DNA of 64,000 nt from Bacillota bacterium. GTDB lineage: Bacteria > Bacillota > Clostridia > Lachnospirales > Lachnospiraceae. Shown piece after piece: positions 54,921 through 63,115 of the stretch. Positions within the stretch are counted from its first letter, which is position 1, and every line of letters starts with the position of its first letter. A program made the position numbers and the translations under genes. The notes beneath the pieces are model-generated. The model had not been told where the DNA came from. It made no database searches and saw only the letters and a program-made list of their open reading frames with translations. The stretch is from positions 40,564 to 104,563 of the forward strand of contig JAEYOY010000079.1 in assembly GCA_023411215.1 (NCBI GenBank), in the 5' to 3' direction.

Positions 54921-55539
54921 GCCAATGCTATTAAACAAATTGTCCATGGGCAAGCGTGGCAGGTCTCGGGAGGTAATCGGACTGGTCGGAACGCATCGTG
55001 GTGTTGGAGTGACGCATACAGGGCTAATGTTAGCTTTCTATTTTGGCGAAGAATTGGGGAAGAAGACAGCTCTGATTGAATGCAACGGGCACCGGGATAT
55101 GCAGCTGATAGAGCAGGCGTATGAATGGGGTAATGAAGAAGATAACCACTTTTCTTTTCACAAAATCACCTGCTATAAAGAGGTGAAATCAGGTCAGATA
55201 CCACAGATACTAGGGGAAGATTATGAATATGTCATTCTGGATTTTGGAACAGATTTCGCTTCAAACAGAGAAGAACTACTTCGCTGTTCAACCAAGATAG
55301 TAGTTGGAGGCCAGTCCGAATGGGATATTCTTAAACTGAAAGAATTTATCAGGAATACGGAGGTGATTCGAGGAAGTGAGCATTGGATGTGCTATCTTGT
55401 GCGAGCGAAGGAGCAAACCATACAAAGACTCAAGAAGGATTTAAGGCAACGAATATGGGCGGTACCAGATATAAAGGAACCCACTCGCGTCGGCTACAAT
55501 GCAAGACTGCTTTTAAAGCAGAGTTTTTCACTCGGTTAA
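54910..55539 (+). CDS. MinD/ParA-like protein with altered P-loop
   Basis: The ATG at 54910 overlaps the kinase stop by 11 bases; an ATG at 54847 would overlap more. The 209-residue protein has a MinD/CpaE-like fold with IGLVGTHRGVGVTHTGLML (24-42), where Lys of the Walker A motif is replaced as in the upstream gene, and YVILDFGTD near 121. It may be a non-hydrolysing partner of the kinase. TadZ-type pilus proteins are a loose resemblance; no other tad genes are near. Confidence 0.7.
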   Translation: MNHKPMLLNKLSMGKRGRSREVIGLVGTHRGVGVTHTGLMLAFYFGEELGKKTALIECNGHRDMQLIEQAYEWGNEEDNHFSFHKITCYKEVKSGQIPQILGEDYEYVILDFGTDFASNREELLRCSTKIVVGGQSEWDILKLKEFIRNTEVIRGSEHWMCYLVRAKEQTIQRLKKDLRQRIWAVPDIKEPTRVGYNARLLLKQSFSLG

Positions 55540-55980
55540 AACTTGGATGATTGATTGGAATCTGGAATAGGAAGTATAACATATCACAAATGGCCTTCTT
55601 ATCCGAGAGGTAAATAATATAAGTATCCACCCGAGTCCAAGGATATTCTAAGTGAGAATAATAGTCCAATGCCTAATTTGTTAAGAAGATGAAGTAAGCG
55701 AAGCAACAGCAGAGATTCGTAAACCGGCACTTAAAAAGCCCTCTATACTTTTTGTCGGAAGAGACATGACCTCGCATCTCTGTGTTGCAGAAAGGTATAA
55801 ATTAATTATTGTATGGGATAATACCCAAGTCAGGCGGCTGCACTCAGATTACGATTATTGAGGCAGCCGCATCGCTATAACATTGATACTTAGTGCAACA
55901 AATTTAAGATTTTTTGAAGTAGAAGTTTCTTATTTCCTAGACCGCATGATATATGTTATGATACAATATAAGCGGAATGA
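55540..55980. other. Intergenic stretch after the MinD-like gene
   Basis: No gene is supported. A hairpin GCGGCTGC/GCAGCCGC (55835-55871) with inner CTCA/TGAG pairs could end the operon, although no T run follows. Confidence 0.4.
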
Positions 55981-56400
55981 GGAATTGCAAGCTTGCTTGC
56001 ACATTCCGATTGGAGCTAGAAGATCATGGACAAGCTCTATGTCCATGATACAATATAAGTGTGAATTATAGAAAGCATAATTCACACTCAGAAGTTTGTG
56101 CCTGCGTCATCCTCGGCACAAACTAACACTAGGAGTAGGCTTGCACATTCCGATTGGAGCAGAAGATCATGGACAAGCTCTAAGTCCATGGTACAACCGG
56201 AAGAAACATGCTACGCGAGTTTCTTCGGTTCGCGGACGCGTTCGCATTTTGTAAGCGAGCTTACAAATGCTCACTTTTACTTACGCGTAAAATATAAGTG
56301 TGAATTGTAGAAAGCATAATTCACAGCAAGCGAATGTAATTCGCTTTGAGAAGATTTGTGCCTGCGTCATAAATTGTGAAAGCTCACTTGGCGCAAACTA
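55981..56400. repeat. Composite duplicated hairpin repeats before the GH18 gene
   Basis: TTGCACATTCCGATTGGAGC with GATCATGGACAAGCTCTA and GTCCATG occurs at 55998-56050 and again at 56141-56192. ATATAAGTGTGAATT plus AGAAAGCATAATTCACA occurs at 56053-56086 and 56291-56324, and TTTGTGCCTGCGTCAT at 56094 and 56355. A family II copy (AACCGGAAGAAAC...GAGTTTCTTCGGTT to TTACTTACGCG) fills 56195-56290. Several short palindromes make the whole block strongly folded. Confidence 0.75.
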
Positions 56401-56464
56401 ACACAAAGAGCAGGCAAACTTGCTTGTAAATATAACATACAGAATAGAAAGGCGCAGGGATACT

Positions 56465-58171
56465 ATGGATAAACGATTGAAAATGGCGATGCTTGGGGGA
56501 GCTGCCGGAATTGTCATCATACTGATACTATTAGGATCAATGATTATTAAGAAGCTGACTCCCAGCGATGAAATCATGCAGTTGTCACAATATTATAAGG
56601 TTAAGGATTCGGAAGTACTGATTATACTTCAGGATGAAATCTACGATATCAAGGGTATGCTGATTGATGGTTCGGTATATGTGGATTATGATACGGTGAT
56701 ACAGAAGTTTAACCACAGATTCTATTGGGATTTTAATGAAAATCTACTAACCTATACAACTCCGGATGAGATTATTCGGGCAGAGGCAGACAGTAAGAGT
56801 TATTCAGTGACCAAGAGCATGATTGAAACTAATATGGAGATTGATACTCCGATTGTACAGGTATTTGCAGATCGGGTCTATCTTTCCTTGGATTTTGTTA
56901 AGAAATACTCCGATCTTACTTATAATTTTTATGAAAATCCAAGCAGAGTCGTAATCAATTATATATGGGGAGATTACTTATTTACCGAAGTTACGAAGGA
57001 TACGGAGCTTCGTACGGAACCTAGCATTAAGAGCCCAATCATAGCAGAGCTTCCGGTAGGAGCGACGCTTCTGTATGTCGATAAAGATGAGGCACCGCAG
57101 AAGGGTTTTGTTAAGGTTATGACTGCGGATGGAATTAAAGGGTATGTAAAAAGTAAGAGCACAAAGGGATCCTATTACGAGACCATTGGAAGCAGTTATC
57201 AGGCACCAGAATACACGGCTCAGACTAGACGTGGTTCTATCAATCTGGTGTTTCATCAGGTCTTCAACACAGACGCAGCAGATAATCTTGGAGGCCTGAT
57301 AAGGGCGACGAAAGGGGTAAATGTAGTATCCCCTACCTGGTTCAGTGTTAATGACGTCTCGGGTACGATTTCTTCACTGGCAACAAAGAATTATGTGACA
57401 AAAGCAAAGGAACTGGGATTGGAGGTATGGGCATTAGTTGATGACTTCAATACAGAGATCAATATGTATGATGTATTATCCTTCACTTCCCGCCGAGAGA
57501 CTTTATCCAATGCATTGGTCCAGGCTGCCCTGGATTATCAACTGAACGGAATTAACATTGACTTTGAGAAGATTTCCTCAAAAGCAGGGGTACATTATAT
57601 ACAATTTCTAAGAGAATTGTCCGTAAAATGCAGAAACAACGGAATTGTGCTTTCAGTAGATAGTTACGTTCCTGCTCCTTATACCGTTCACTATGACCGG
57701 GAAGAGCAGGGGAAGATTGTGGATTATGTCGTTGTAATGGCATATGATGAATTCTATGCCGGTTCTGAGGTGGCAGGACCGGTAGCCTCCATTTCATTTG
57801 TTACGGATGCAGTGAATAATATACTTGATTTAGTACCTAAGGAAAAGACAATCATTGCGATTCCTTTCTATACCCGTCTATGGAAGGAAGCGAATGATGG
57901 AGCCGTGTCCTCTCAGAGCTTTGCGATGACTCCGGCAGCAGAGTTACTGAAAGAAAATGGAGTAGAAGCAGAGTGGAACGATTCTTACGGCTGTTATTAT
58001 GCTGAATATGAGAAGGATGGAGCTACCTATAAGATGTGGCTGGAGGAGGAGAAATCGATCGAGGCTAAGATGAAGGTGATCTATGAGGCAGATGTAGCTG
58101 GAGTGGCAGCCTGGAAGCTGGGTCTTGAAAAAGAAAGCATTTGGAACGTAATAACACCTTATTTAAAATAA
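56465..58171 (+). CDS. Membrane-anchored GH18 glycosidase with SH3 domain
   Basis: The ATG at 56465 gives 568 residues. One N-terminal membrane helix (about 10-30) is followed by a copper-amine-oxidase-like domain (about 45-165), a bacterial SH3 domain (about 175-240) and a GH18 barrel (about 255-568) with the catalytic LNGINIDFEKI motif (Glu is the acid). Such proteins cleave chitin or peptidoglycan and include spore cortex hydrolases. It precedes a CwlD-like amidase with a 66-base gap. The GH18 motif is intact. Confidence 0.88.
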   Translation: MDKRLKMAMLGGAAGIVIILILLGSMIIKKLTPSDEIMQLSQYYKVKDSEVLIILQDEIYDIKGMLIDGSVYVDYDTVIQKFNHRFYWDFNENLLTYTTPDEIIRAEADSKSYSVTKSMIETNMEIDTPIVQVFADRVYLSLDFVKKYSDLTYNFYENPSRVVINYIWGDYLFTEVTKDTELRTEPSIKSPIIAELPVGATLLYVDKDEAPQKGFVKVMTADGIKGYVKSKSTKGSYYETIGSSYQAPEYTAQTRRGSINLVFHQVFNTDAADNLGGLIRATKGVNVVSPTWFSVNDVSGTISSLATKNYVTKAKELGLEVWALVDDFNTEINMYDVLSFTSRRETLSNALVQAALDYQLNGINIDFEKISSKAGVHYIQFLRELSVKCRNNGIVLSVDSYVPAPYTVHYDREEQGKIVDYVVVMAYDEFYAGSEVAGPVASISFVTDAVNNILDLVPKEKTIIAIPFYTRLWKEANDGAVSSQSFAMTPAAELLKENGVEAEWNDSYGCYYAEYEKDGATYKMWLEEEKSIEAKMKVIYEADVAGVAAWKLGLEKESIWNVITPYLK

Positions 58172-58237
58172 CGCTTCAAGAATAGGACAAAAGTACATCT
58201 CATAAGATATAAGGAGCCTAAATTAGGAAGTAATCTT

Positions 58238-58972
58238 ATGAAGAGGTATTTTAATATTATATTTCTGTTCTTTATATGCTTTGCCTACCTTTTATCCTCG
58301 AACCGATCCTCCCAAGGGAAGGATCATATCTACGAGGTGAGTTCTGATAGAGTAGAGGAAAGACCGGTTACAATAGTGATTGATCCGGGGCATGGAGGGA
58401 GAGATCCCGGCAAGGTCGGTGTGAATAATGCACTCGAGAAGGATGTTAATCTCAGTATTTCGCTCAAACTGAAGAATCTCTTGGAACAGAATGACATTAA
58501 AATCATTATGACCAGGGAAGAAGATATCGGCTTTTATTCGCTGAGTGATTCCAATAAAAAGCGTGCTGACTTAAATGCACGGGTTGGTATAATTAATGAT
58601 AGTGGGGCGGATTTTGCGGTCAGCATCCATCAGAACAGCTTTCCGGAGGAATATGTGAAAGGGGCTCAGGTCTTCTTCCGTTCCGAATCACAACAGGGAA
58701 AGCTTCTGGCAGAGATCATACAGGCCCAGATAATTAAGACAATCGCTGATGACAATCACCGAAAAGCAAAGCCTAACAGTAGTTACTATATGTTAACTAA
58801 GACAGAATGCCCTCTGGTTATAGTTGAATGCGGTTTTATGTCCAATATCAGAGAGGCCGCGCTGCTGATTGATGAGGATTATCAGGAAAAGATGGCTTAT
58901 GCAATCCACCTGGCTATCCTTCGATATATTAACAGTACCGAGCTTAGGAAACAGCAGTTAAAAGCAGCATAG
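58238..58972 (+). CDS. N-acetylmuramoyl-L-alanine amidase (CwlD-like)
   Basis: The 244-residue protein has an N-terminal membrane helix (about 3-22) and an Amidase_3 domain (about 43-235). Zinc ligands and catalytic residues are in VIDPGHGGRDPG (His), NALEKDVNL (Glu), SIHQNSF (His) and VECGFMSN (Glu). It cleaves the amide between muramic acid and the peptide; CwlD acts in making muramic lactam in the spore cortex. Sporulation use is inferred from length and context. Confidence 0.9.
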   Translation: MKRYFNIIFLFFICFAYLLSSNRSSQGKDHIYEVSSDRVEERPVTIVIDPGHGGRDPGKVGVNNALEKDVNLSISLKLKNLLEQNDIKIIMTREEDIGFYSLSDSNKKRADLNARVGIINDSGADFAVSIHQNSFPEEYVKGAQVFFRSESQQGKLLAEIIQAQIIKTIADDNHRKAKPNSSYYMLTKTECPLVIVECGFMSNIREAALLIDEDYQEKMAYAIHLAILRYINSTELRKQQLKAA

Positions 58973-59148
58973 CAACCGCTAGAAAGAGATTTAAGTACAT
59001 GACAATAAGAAGTTCAAAAGATGCTTTCTATTGTCTAGTAGAATCACAATTAAACAAGGTATAATATAAAGATATTAAGTGAAGGAATTATACATGATTT
59101 ACGCTGCATCTTCAAAATTTGATTTTATAACCATATAGTGTTATAATG

Positions 59149-59450
59149 TGCACGATAAGCAGATTACTCCGTGTAATCTTAAGCAGCTTGCATGCTTGCA
59201 TGCGAAGCTGTTTAAGATTATACGGACAAGTGCAACGTGAGCGAGGAAGCTTGCTTCCGAGCTGTAATCTGCGAAAGTAGTGAGGAGCCACTTGCATGCT
59301 TGCATGCGAAGCTGTTTGCGATTATACGGACAAGTGCAACGTGAGCAATGGAACCTATGGTTCCATAATGTGCAAAGCATACGAGCTGTAATCTGCGGAA
59401 GTAGTGAGAGCAAGCATACTTTCAAGCTGTATTCAGCACAAACAAGGAGT
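59149..59450. repeat. Family III hairpin units, two copies
   Basis: CTTGCATGCTTGCATGCGAA with GATTATACGGACAAG and GTGCAACGTGAGC occurs at 59188-59240 and 59291-59348. GAGCTGTAATCTGCG plus AAGTAGTGAG follows each (59258, 59382). Between GCAACGTGAGC and CGAGCTGTAAT the insert differs: GAGGAAGCTTGCTTC in the first, a longer AATGGAACC/GGTTCC hairpin in the second. No gene is supported in 58973-59461. Confidence 0.75.
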
Positions 59451-59461
59451 CTTAAATTAAT

Positions 59462-60535
59462 ATGAATACAAGAATAATAAAAGTTGATGAGCTGATGCTT
59501 AAGCAGGAAGAACTGAGGGAAGCAACCAGAATCCTAAGGGAGGGTGGCCTTGTGGCCTTTCCTACCGAGACAGTATACGGGCTTGGGGCCAATGCGTTAG
59601 ATGCTCAGGCGGCTCGAAAAATATATGAAGCAAAGGGACGTCCTTCAGATAACCCACTGATTGTACATATCTCAGAAGTCTCTGATATGGAGGTTCTTGC
59701 TAGGGATATTCCTGAAAAAGCATATCAGTTGGCTAAAACTTTCTGGCCGGGGCCTCTAACGATCATCTTAAAAAAGAGAGACTGCGTTCCTTACGGAACT
59801 ACCGGCGGACTTGATACGGTAGCGATCCGGCTTCCGGCTAATCCCATTGCACGCATCCTAATTGCAGATTCGGGAGTCTATGTTGCCGCACCCAGTGCGA
59901 ATCTCTCCGGAAAACCAAGTCCTACGAAAGCTGAGCATGTAATCAAGGATATGAGCGGGAAGATCGATATGATTATCGATGGAGGAATGGCAACCCTGGG
60001 ATTAGAATCCACGATTATTGACCTGTCGGGTAGTAAGCCGGTGATTCTGAGACCAGGATGTATCACTAAGATAATGTTAGAGAATGTAATCGGTCCGGTT
60101 GAGATTGACCCTGTCATACTCAGTAAGAATCCGGATCCACAGGCAGCACCGAAGGCCCCGGGGATGAAATATCGCCATTATGCTCCGGAGGGAAAGCTTA
60201 CCATATATGAAGGCGATACAACTTTGGTAATCGATGCAATTAATCAGAAGGCAAAGGAAAAGCTGGATGGTGGTAAATGTGTGGGCATTATCGCTACGGA
60301 CGAGACCAGAGCCTTATACCGGTATGGAATTGTTAAGACTATTGGCTCAAGAATGGATGAAGCATCTATTGCTGCTGGTCTCTATGCAATTTTGCGGGAA
60401 TTTGATGAGTTGCATACCGAATATATTTACTCAGAAAGCTTTGCGGATAATAGCCTGGGGAACGCCATAATGAACCGGCTGTTAAAAGCTGCAGGTTATC
60501 GTGTAATTAAGGTGACAGAGGGTGAAGTACTTTGA
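59462..60535 (+). CDS. L-threonylcarbamoyladenylate synthase
   Basis: The 357-residue protein is the long Sua5/YwlC form: a YrdC-like catalytic domain (about 1-215, with FPTETVYGLGANA and KGRPSDNPLIVHI) and a C-terminal Sua5 domain (about 230-350). It makes threonylcarbamoyl-AMP for the t6A37 tRNA modification. AAGGAG precedes the ATG. It begins a ywlC-ywlE-rpiB row like that of Bacillus. Confidence 0.95.
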   Translation: MNTRIIKVDELMLKQEELREATRILREGGLVAFPTETVYGLGANALDAQAARKIYEAKGRPSDNPLIVHISEVSDMEVLARDIPEKAYQLAKTFWPGPLTIILKKRDCVPYGTTGGLDTVAIRLPANPIARILIADSGVYVAAPSANLSGKPSPTKAEHVIKDMSGKIDMIIDGGMATLGLESTIIDLSGSKPVILRPGCITKIMLENVIGPVEIDPVILSKNPDPQAAPKAPGMKYRHYAPEGKLTIYEGDTTLVIDAINQKAKEKLDGGKCVGIIATDETRALYRYGIVKTIGSRMDEASIAAGLYAILREFDELHTEYIYSESFADNSLGNAIMNRLLKAAGYRVIKVTEGEVL

Positions 60536-60601
60536 TACTTAACCAATTAGGCAATATTTTCAACCAGCCTTAACTGTTTAGAGTTATAATGGAGGTTTTA
60601 T

Positions 60602-61054
60602 ATGGGGAAATATCAGAAATTAATTTTTGTATGTACCGGAAATACTTGCAGAAGCCCAATGGCAGAGGCAATATATAAGAATCTGGAAAAAGTCAGTGAA
60701 ATGAAGATTATATCACGTGGACTGGTCGTATTATTCTCAGAACCAATGAATCCCAAAGCGGAAATTGTTCTTAAAAAGCATGACCTGGAATTACCCAATC
60801 ATGTGGCGAAGGGATTAAAGGCTTCTGATATTGAGGAGAATACTTTAATACTTACTATGACGGGGAGTCAGAGGAAGAAGATACTTGAAATGTATCCAGA
60901 AGTGAAGGAAGTATATACGATTAAGGAATTTGCAGGCGAAATTGGGGATGTTGTTGATCCTTATGGCGGTACTTTGATGGAGTATGAGGAATGCTACATT
61001 GAACTGGGTCGTTTAGTAAAGAAATCAGTCTATAAACTAAATGATTTGAATTAG
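60602..61054 (+). CDS. Low-molecular-weight phosphatase, YwlE-like
   Basis: The 150-residue protein has the P-loop VCTGNTCRSPMA (Cys10-Arg16) and the acid loop VVDPYGG. The Thr after Asn in CTGNTCR is typical of protein-arginine phosphatases, which undo McsB phosphorylation, rather than tyrosine phosphatases. No McsB is in the window. It is flanked by the t6A gene and rpiB. Confidence 0.88.
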   Translation: MGKYQKLIFVCTGNTCRSPMAEAIYKNLEKVSEMKIISRGLVVLFSEPMNPKAEIVLKKHDLELPNHVAKGLKASDIEENTLILTMTGSQRKKILEMYPEVKEVYTIKEFAGEIGDVVDPYGGTLMEYEECYIELGRLVKKSVYKLNDLN

Positions 61055-61069
61055 AATGGAGGATTTATC

Positions 61070-61501
61070 ATGATAGCACTAGGAAATGATCATACCGGAT
61101 ATGCAATGAAGAAAGCCATCATGGAATATTTGGATGCAAGAGGATTAGAGTATAAGGATTTTGGATGCGGGGATGTGACCTCCAGCAATTATCCTGATTA
61201 TGCGAAGGCGGTTGGAAGAGCAATTCAGAAGAAAGAATGCGATAAGGGTATCTTAATCTGTGGAACAGGCATCGGTATTTCTATTGCAGCCAATAAGATG
61301 AAGGGGATTCGAGCAGCTCTATGCCATGATTGCTTCAGTGCAGAAGCGACCAGACTACACAATGATGCCAATGTCCTTGCTTTGGGTGCCAGAGTGATTG
61401 GGGTTGGACATGCACTAAAAATAGTTGATATCTTTTTGAATACAGAATTTTCTAATGATGAAAGGCATCTAAAGAGAATTAATATGCTCGAAGAAGAGTA
61501 A
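61070..61501 (+). CDS. rpiB: Ribose-5-phosphate isomerase B
   Basis: The 143-residue protein has the RpiB/LacA fold with ALGNDHTGYAMK at the start and the active-site loop ICGTGIGISIAANKMKG (Cys near 63). It interconverts ribose and ribulose 5-phosphate. GGAGG precedes the ATG; it lies 15 bases after the phosphatase gene. Confidence 0.95.
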   Translation: MIALGNDHTGYAMKKAIMEYLDARGLEYKDFGCGDVTSSNYPDYAKAVGRAIQKKECDKGILICGTGIGISIAANKMKGIRAALCHDCFSAEATRLHNDANVLALGARVIGVGHALKIVDIFLNTEFSNDERHLKRINMLEEE

Positions 61502-61984
61502 TCAAGAGGGGGCCATACCATTGATAGGGTCCTGTAGAGTATGAAAATGACCAGCATAGATAATCTGAAGTAAAGAATTGGCAGTACGAAGCGCATAAGT
61601 AGCTTCTGCTTGGGTAATTAGTTTTTTCTCAAGGGCATCAGCAAGTTCGTTAAGATCCATAATACGCATACTACCGTCTTCATATAGGATGAGATCAATT
61701 AATAGATCCTCTATGATGACGGTGTTTTTTTCGTCATCCCTTTTGACTTGGATAATATCACAATACCAATAAACAACTTCACCCTGTAAGTTAAATACCT
61801 TGCTAACCTTAAAGCCCTTATCCAGATAGAAGGCAGAGATTCCCCAAGCGATATCCTTTCGCGGATTCAAGGTGTTCCATTTGGTGATAATCAGGTTTGA
61901 TTCCATGACCAGTATAGTATCATCCTTAAGGTGAATTAACTCGTCAGGAATAAATCGTCTCCGGTATAGTAAAGGCTTAGTCAT
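61502..61984 (-). CDS. DUF402-domain protein
   Basis: The ATG at 61984, with AAAGGAG upstream, gives 160 residues. The DUF402 core includes WGISAFYLDKGF and YWYCDIIQVKRDD, followed by EDLLIDLILYEDGSMR with conserved acidic residues. Family members are nucleoside phosphatases or RNA-binding proteins. It directly abuts rpiB on the opposite strand. Confidence 0.82.
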   Translation of the reverse strand: MTKPLLYRRRFIPDELIHLKDDTILVMESNLIITKWNTLNPRKDIAWGISAFYLDKGFKVSKVFNLQGEVVYWYCDIIQVKRDDEKNTVIIEDLLIDLILYEDGSMRIMDLNELADALEKKLITQAEATYALRTANSLLQIIYAGHFHTLQDPINGMAPS

Positions 61985-62182
61985 GAGTGATGCTCCTTTC
62001 ATAATCCAAATTAAAATACCTGAATTATAAATATTTGTTCATTCTTTCACTAAAGTTGGTTTGAATTTTTACCAATTATATCACGAATTATTGATAAGGT
62101 ACAGTGAATTCGAATAAACCTTTGATATTAGGGAAAACTTTTAGGTAAAATATAGTACTGCCTAAAATTGGAGGTTGATTTA

Positions 62183-62971
62183 GTGAAGAGTATTGATTGG
62201 AATAAGGTTGCAGAATCCTTCAAGAATACATTATCCTTACGTCGTACCAAGATAACTTTATATATGGCTACAGTATTATGGGTTGCGGTAGCAACACAAA
62301 TGCTTGTTAACCGTGTGTTCCAGGAGGATGTTCAAATTACGGAAGCATTTGTTAAGACAAATACCGATGAGATGCAAAGTAGCGTTGAAATTGCAGGGGA
62401 ATATCGAACAGGTGAACTAAGTGCGGATGACAAGAAGACCTTGATCTGTGATATAGCGGCCAAGATGGGGTTGACAATAGACAAGGAGATATCGATATGG
62501 GAGGAAGGCGACCGAAGTGAGTATTTTTTCTTCAAACGTGCTAAGAAGGCTACTTCGGAAATCAAGGTTATCAGTGTGGAACAGAAGCACTATATCATCG
62601 TTCGTCTTTCCATTCAGGAGGGTATTGCAGGTATAGATAAATATAAAAAAACATTGGAGAATACATTTAAGAAACTGGAAGTAAAAGATATGCAAGTGAC
62701 TCTTAAATACGAGGGCAATCAAGAGGGTGATCTGACATCCGAGCAGAAGCATGAGGTGGCTCAGCTTCTGGTTGATGAGCTTCAGGGTGAAATCGCACTG
62801 GAATATGATGAAGGGGATATGTATACCGTCTACGCATATACCGGAATGTTGAAGGAATACGTTACCACTATGGAAACGAAGATTAATATCCAGATTGCAA
62901 TTTCTTATAATGAAGTGAGCAATAAGACCAGAATTACACTGGCTACACCGATTATAGGTGATAGCTGGTAA
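62183..62971 (+). CDS. YwmB-like membrane-anchored protein
   Basis: The GTG at 62183 with GGAGG upstream gives 262 residues. One membrane helix (about 23-45) precedes an extracellular part with the YwmB-type two-lobed fold (SVEIAGEYRTGELSADDKK and LTSEQKHEVAQLL as parallel halves). YwmB proteins are conserved in Firmicutes beside cell wall genes; function unknown. It converges on the Pro/Gly-rich gene. Confidence 0.7.
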   Translation: MKSIDWNKVAESFKNTLSLRRTKITLYMATVLWVAVATQMLVNRVFQEDVQITEAFVKTNTDEMQSSVEIAGEYRTGELSADDKKTLICDIAAKMGLTIDKEISIWEEGDRSEYFFFKRAKKATSEIKVISVEQKHYIIVRLSIQEGIAGIDKYKKTLENTFKKLEVKDMQVTLKYEGNQEGDLTSEQKHEVAQLLVDELQGEIALEYDEGDMYTVYAYTGMLKEYVTTMETKINIQIAISYNEVSNKTRITLATPIIGDSW

Positions 62972-63058
62972 AATAGGAATTATTCGTTGCATAATTCCAT
63001 TCAAAGAACTACGAAGTTCGCCCATTGGAGCGAACTACTTGCTTTCCTTATACTGAAG

Positions 63059-63104
63059 AAAGTATGCACCGATTGCTCTTATCGTGAGCACCGGTGCATA
63101 CTTT
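63059..63104. terminator. Bidirectional terminator
   Basis: AAAGTATGCACCG (63059-63071) and CGGTGCATACTTT (63092-63104) with inner GCTC/GAGC pairs, between convergent genes. A smaller hairpin GGAATTAT/ATAATTCC lies at 62977-62999. Confidence 0.85.
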
Positions 63105-63115
63105 GTTATTATTGA

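Noticed and set aside
53499..55539. Part of a Tad/Flp pilus locus
   Set aside because: No TadA ATPase, TadB/C or pilin genes are nearby, and the kinase fusion is not a standard Tad component.
55883..56310. Two short open frames
   Set aside because: Both are formed by the duplicated hairpin repeats; their shared peptide simply reflects the DNA repeat.
59112..59465. Three short open frames on both strands
   Set aside because: They are made by the tandem family III units and have no ribosome binding sites.
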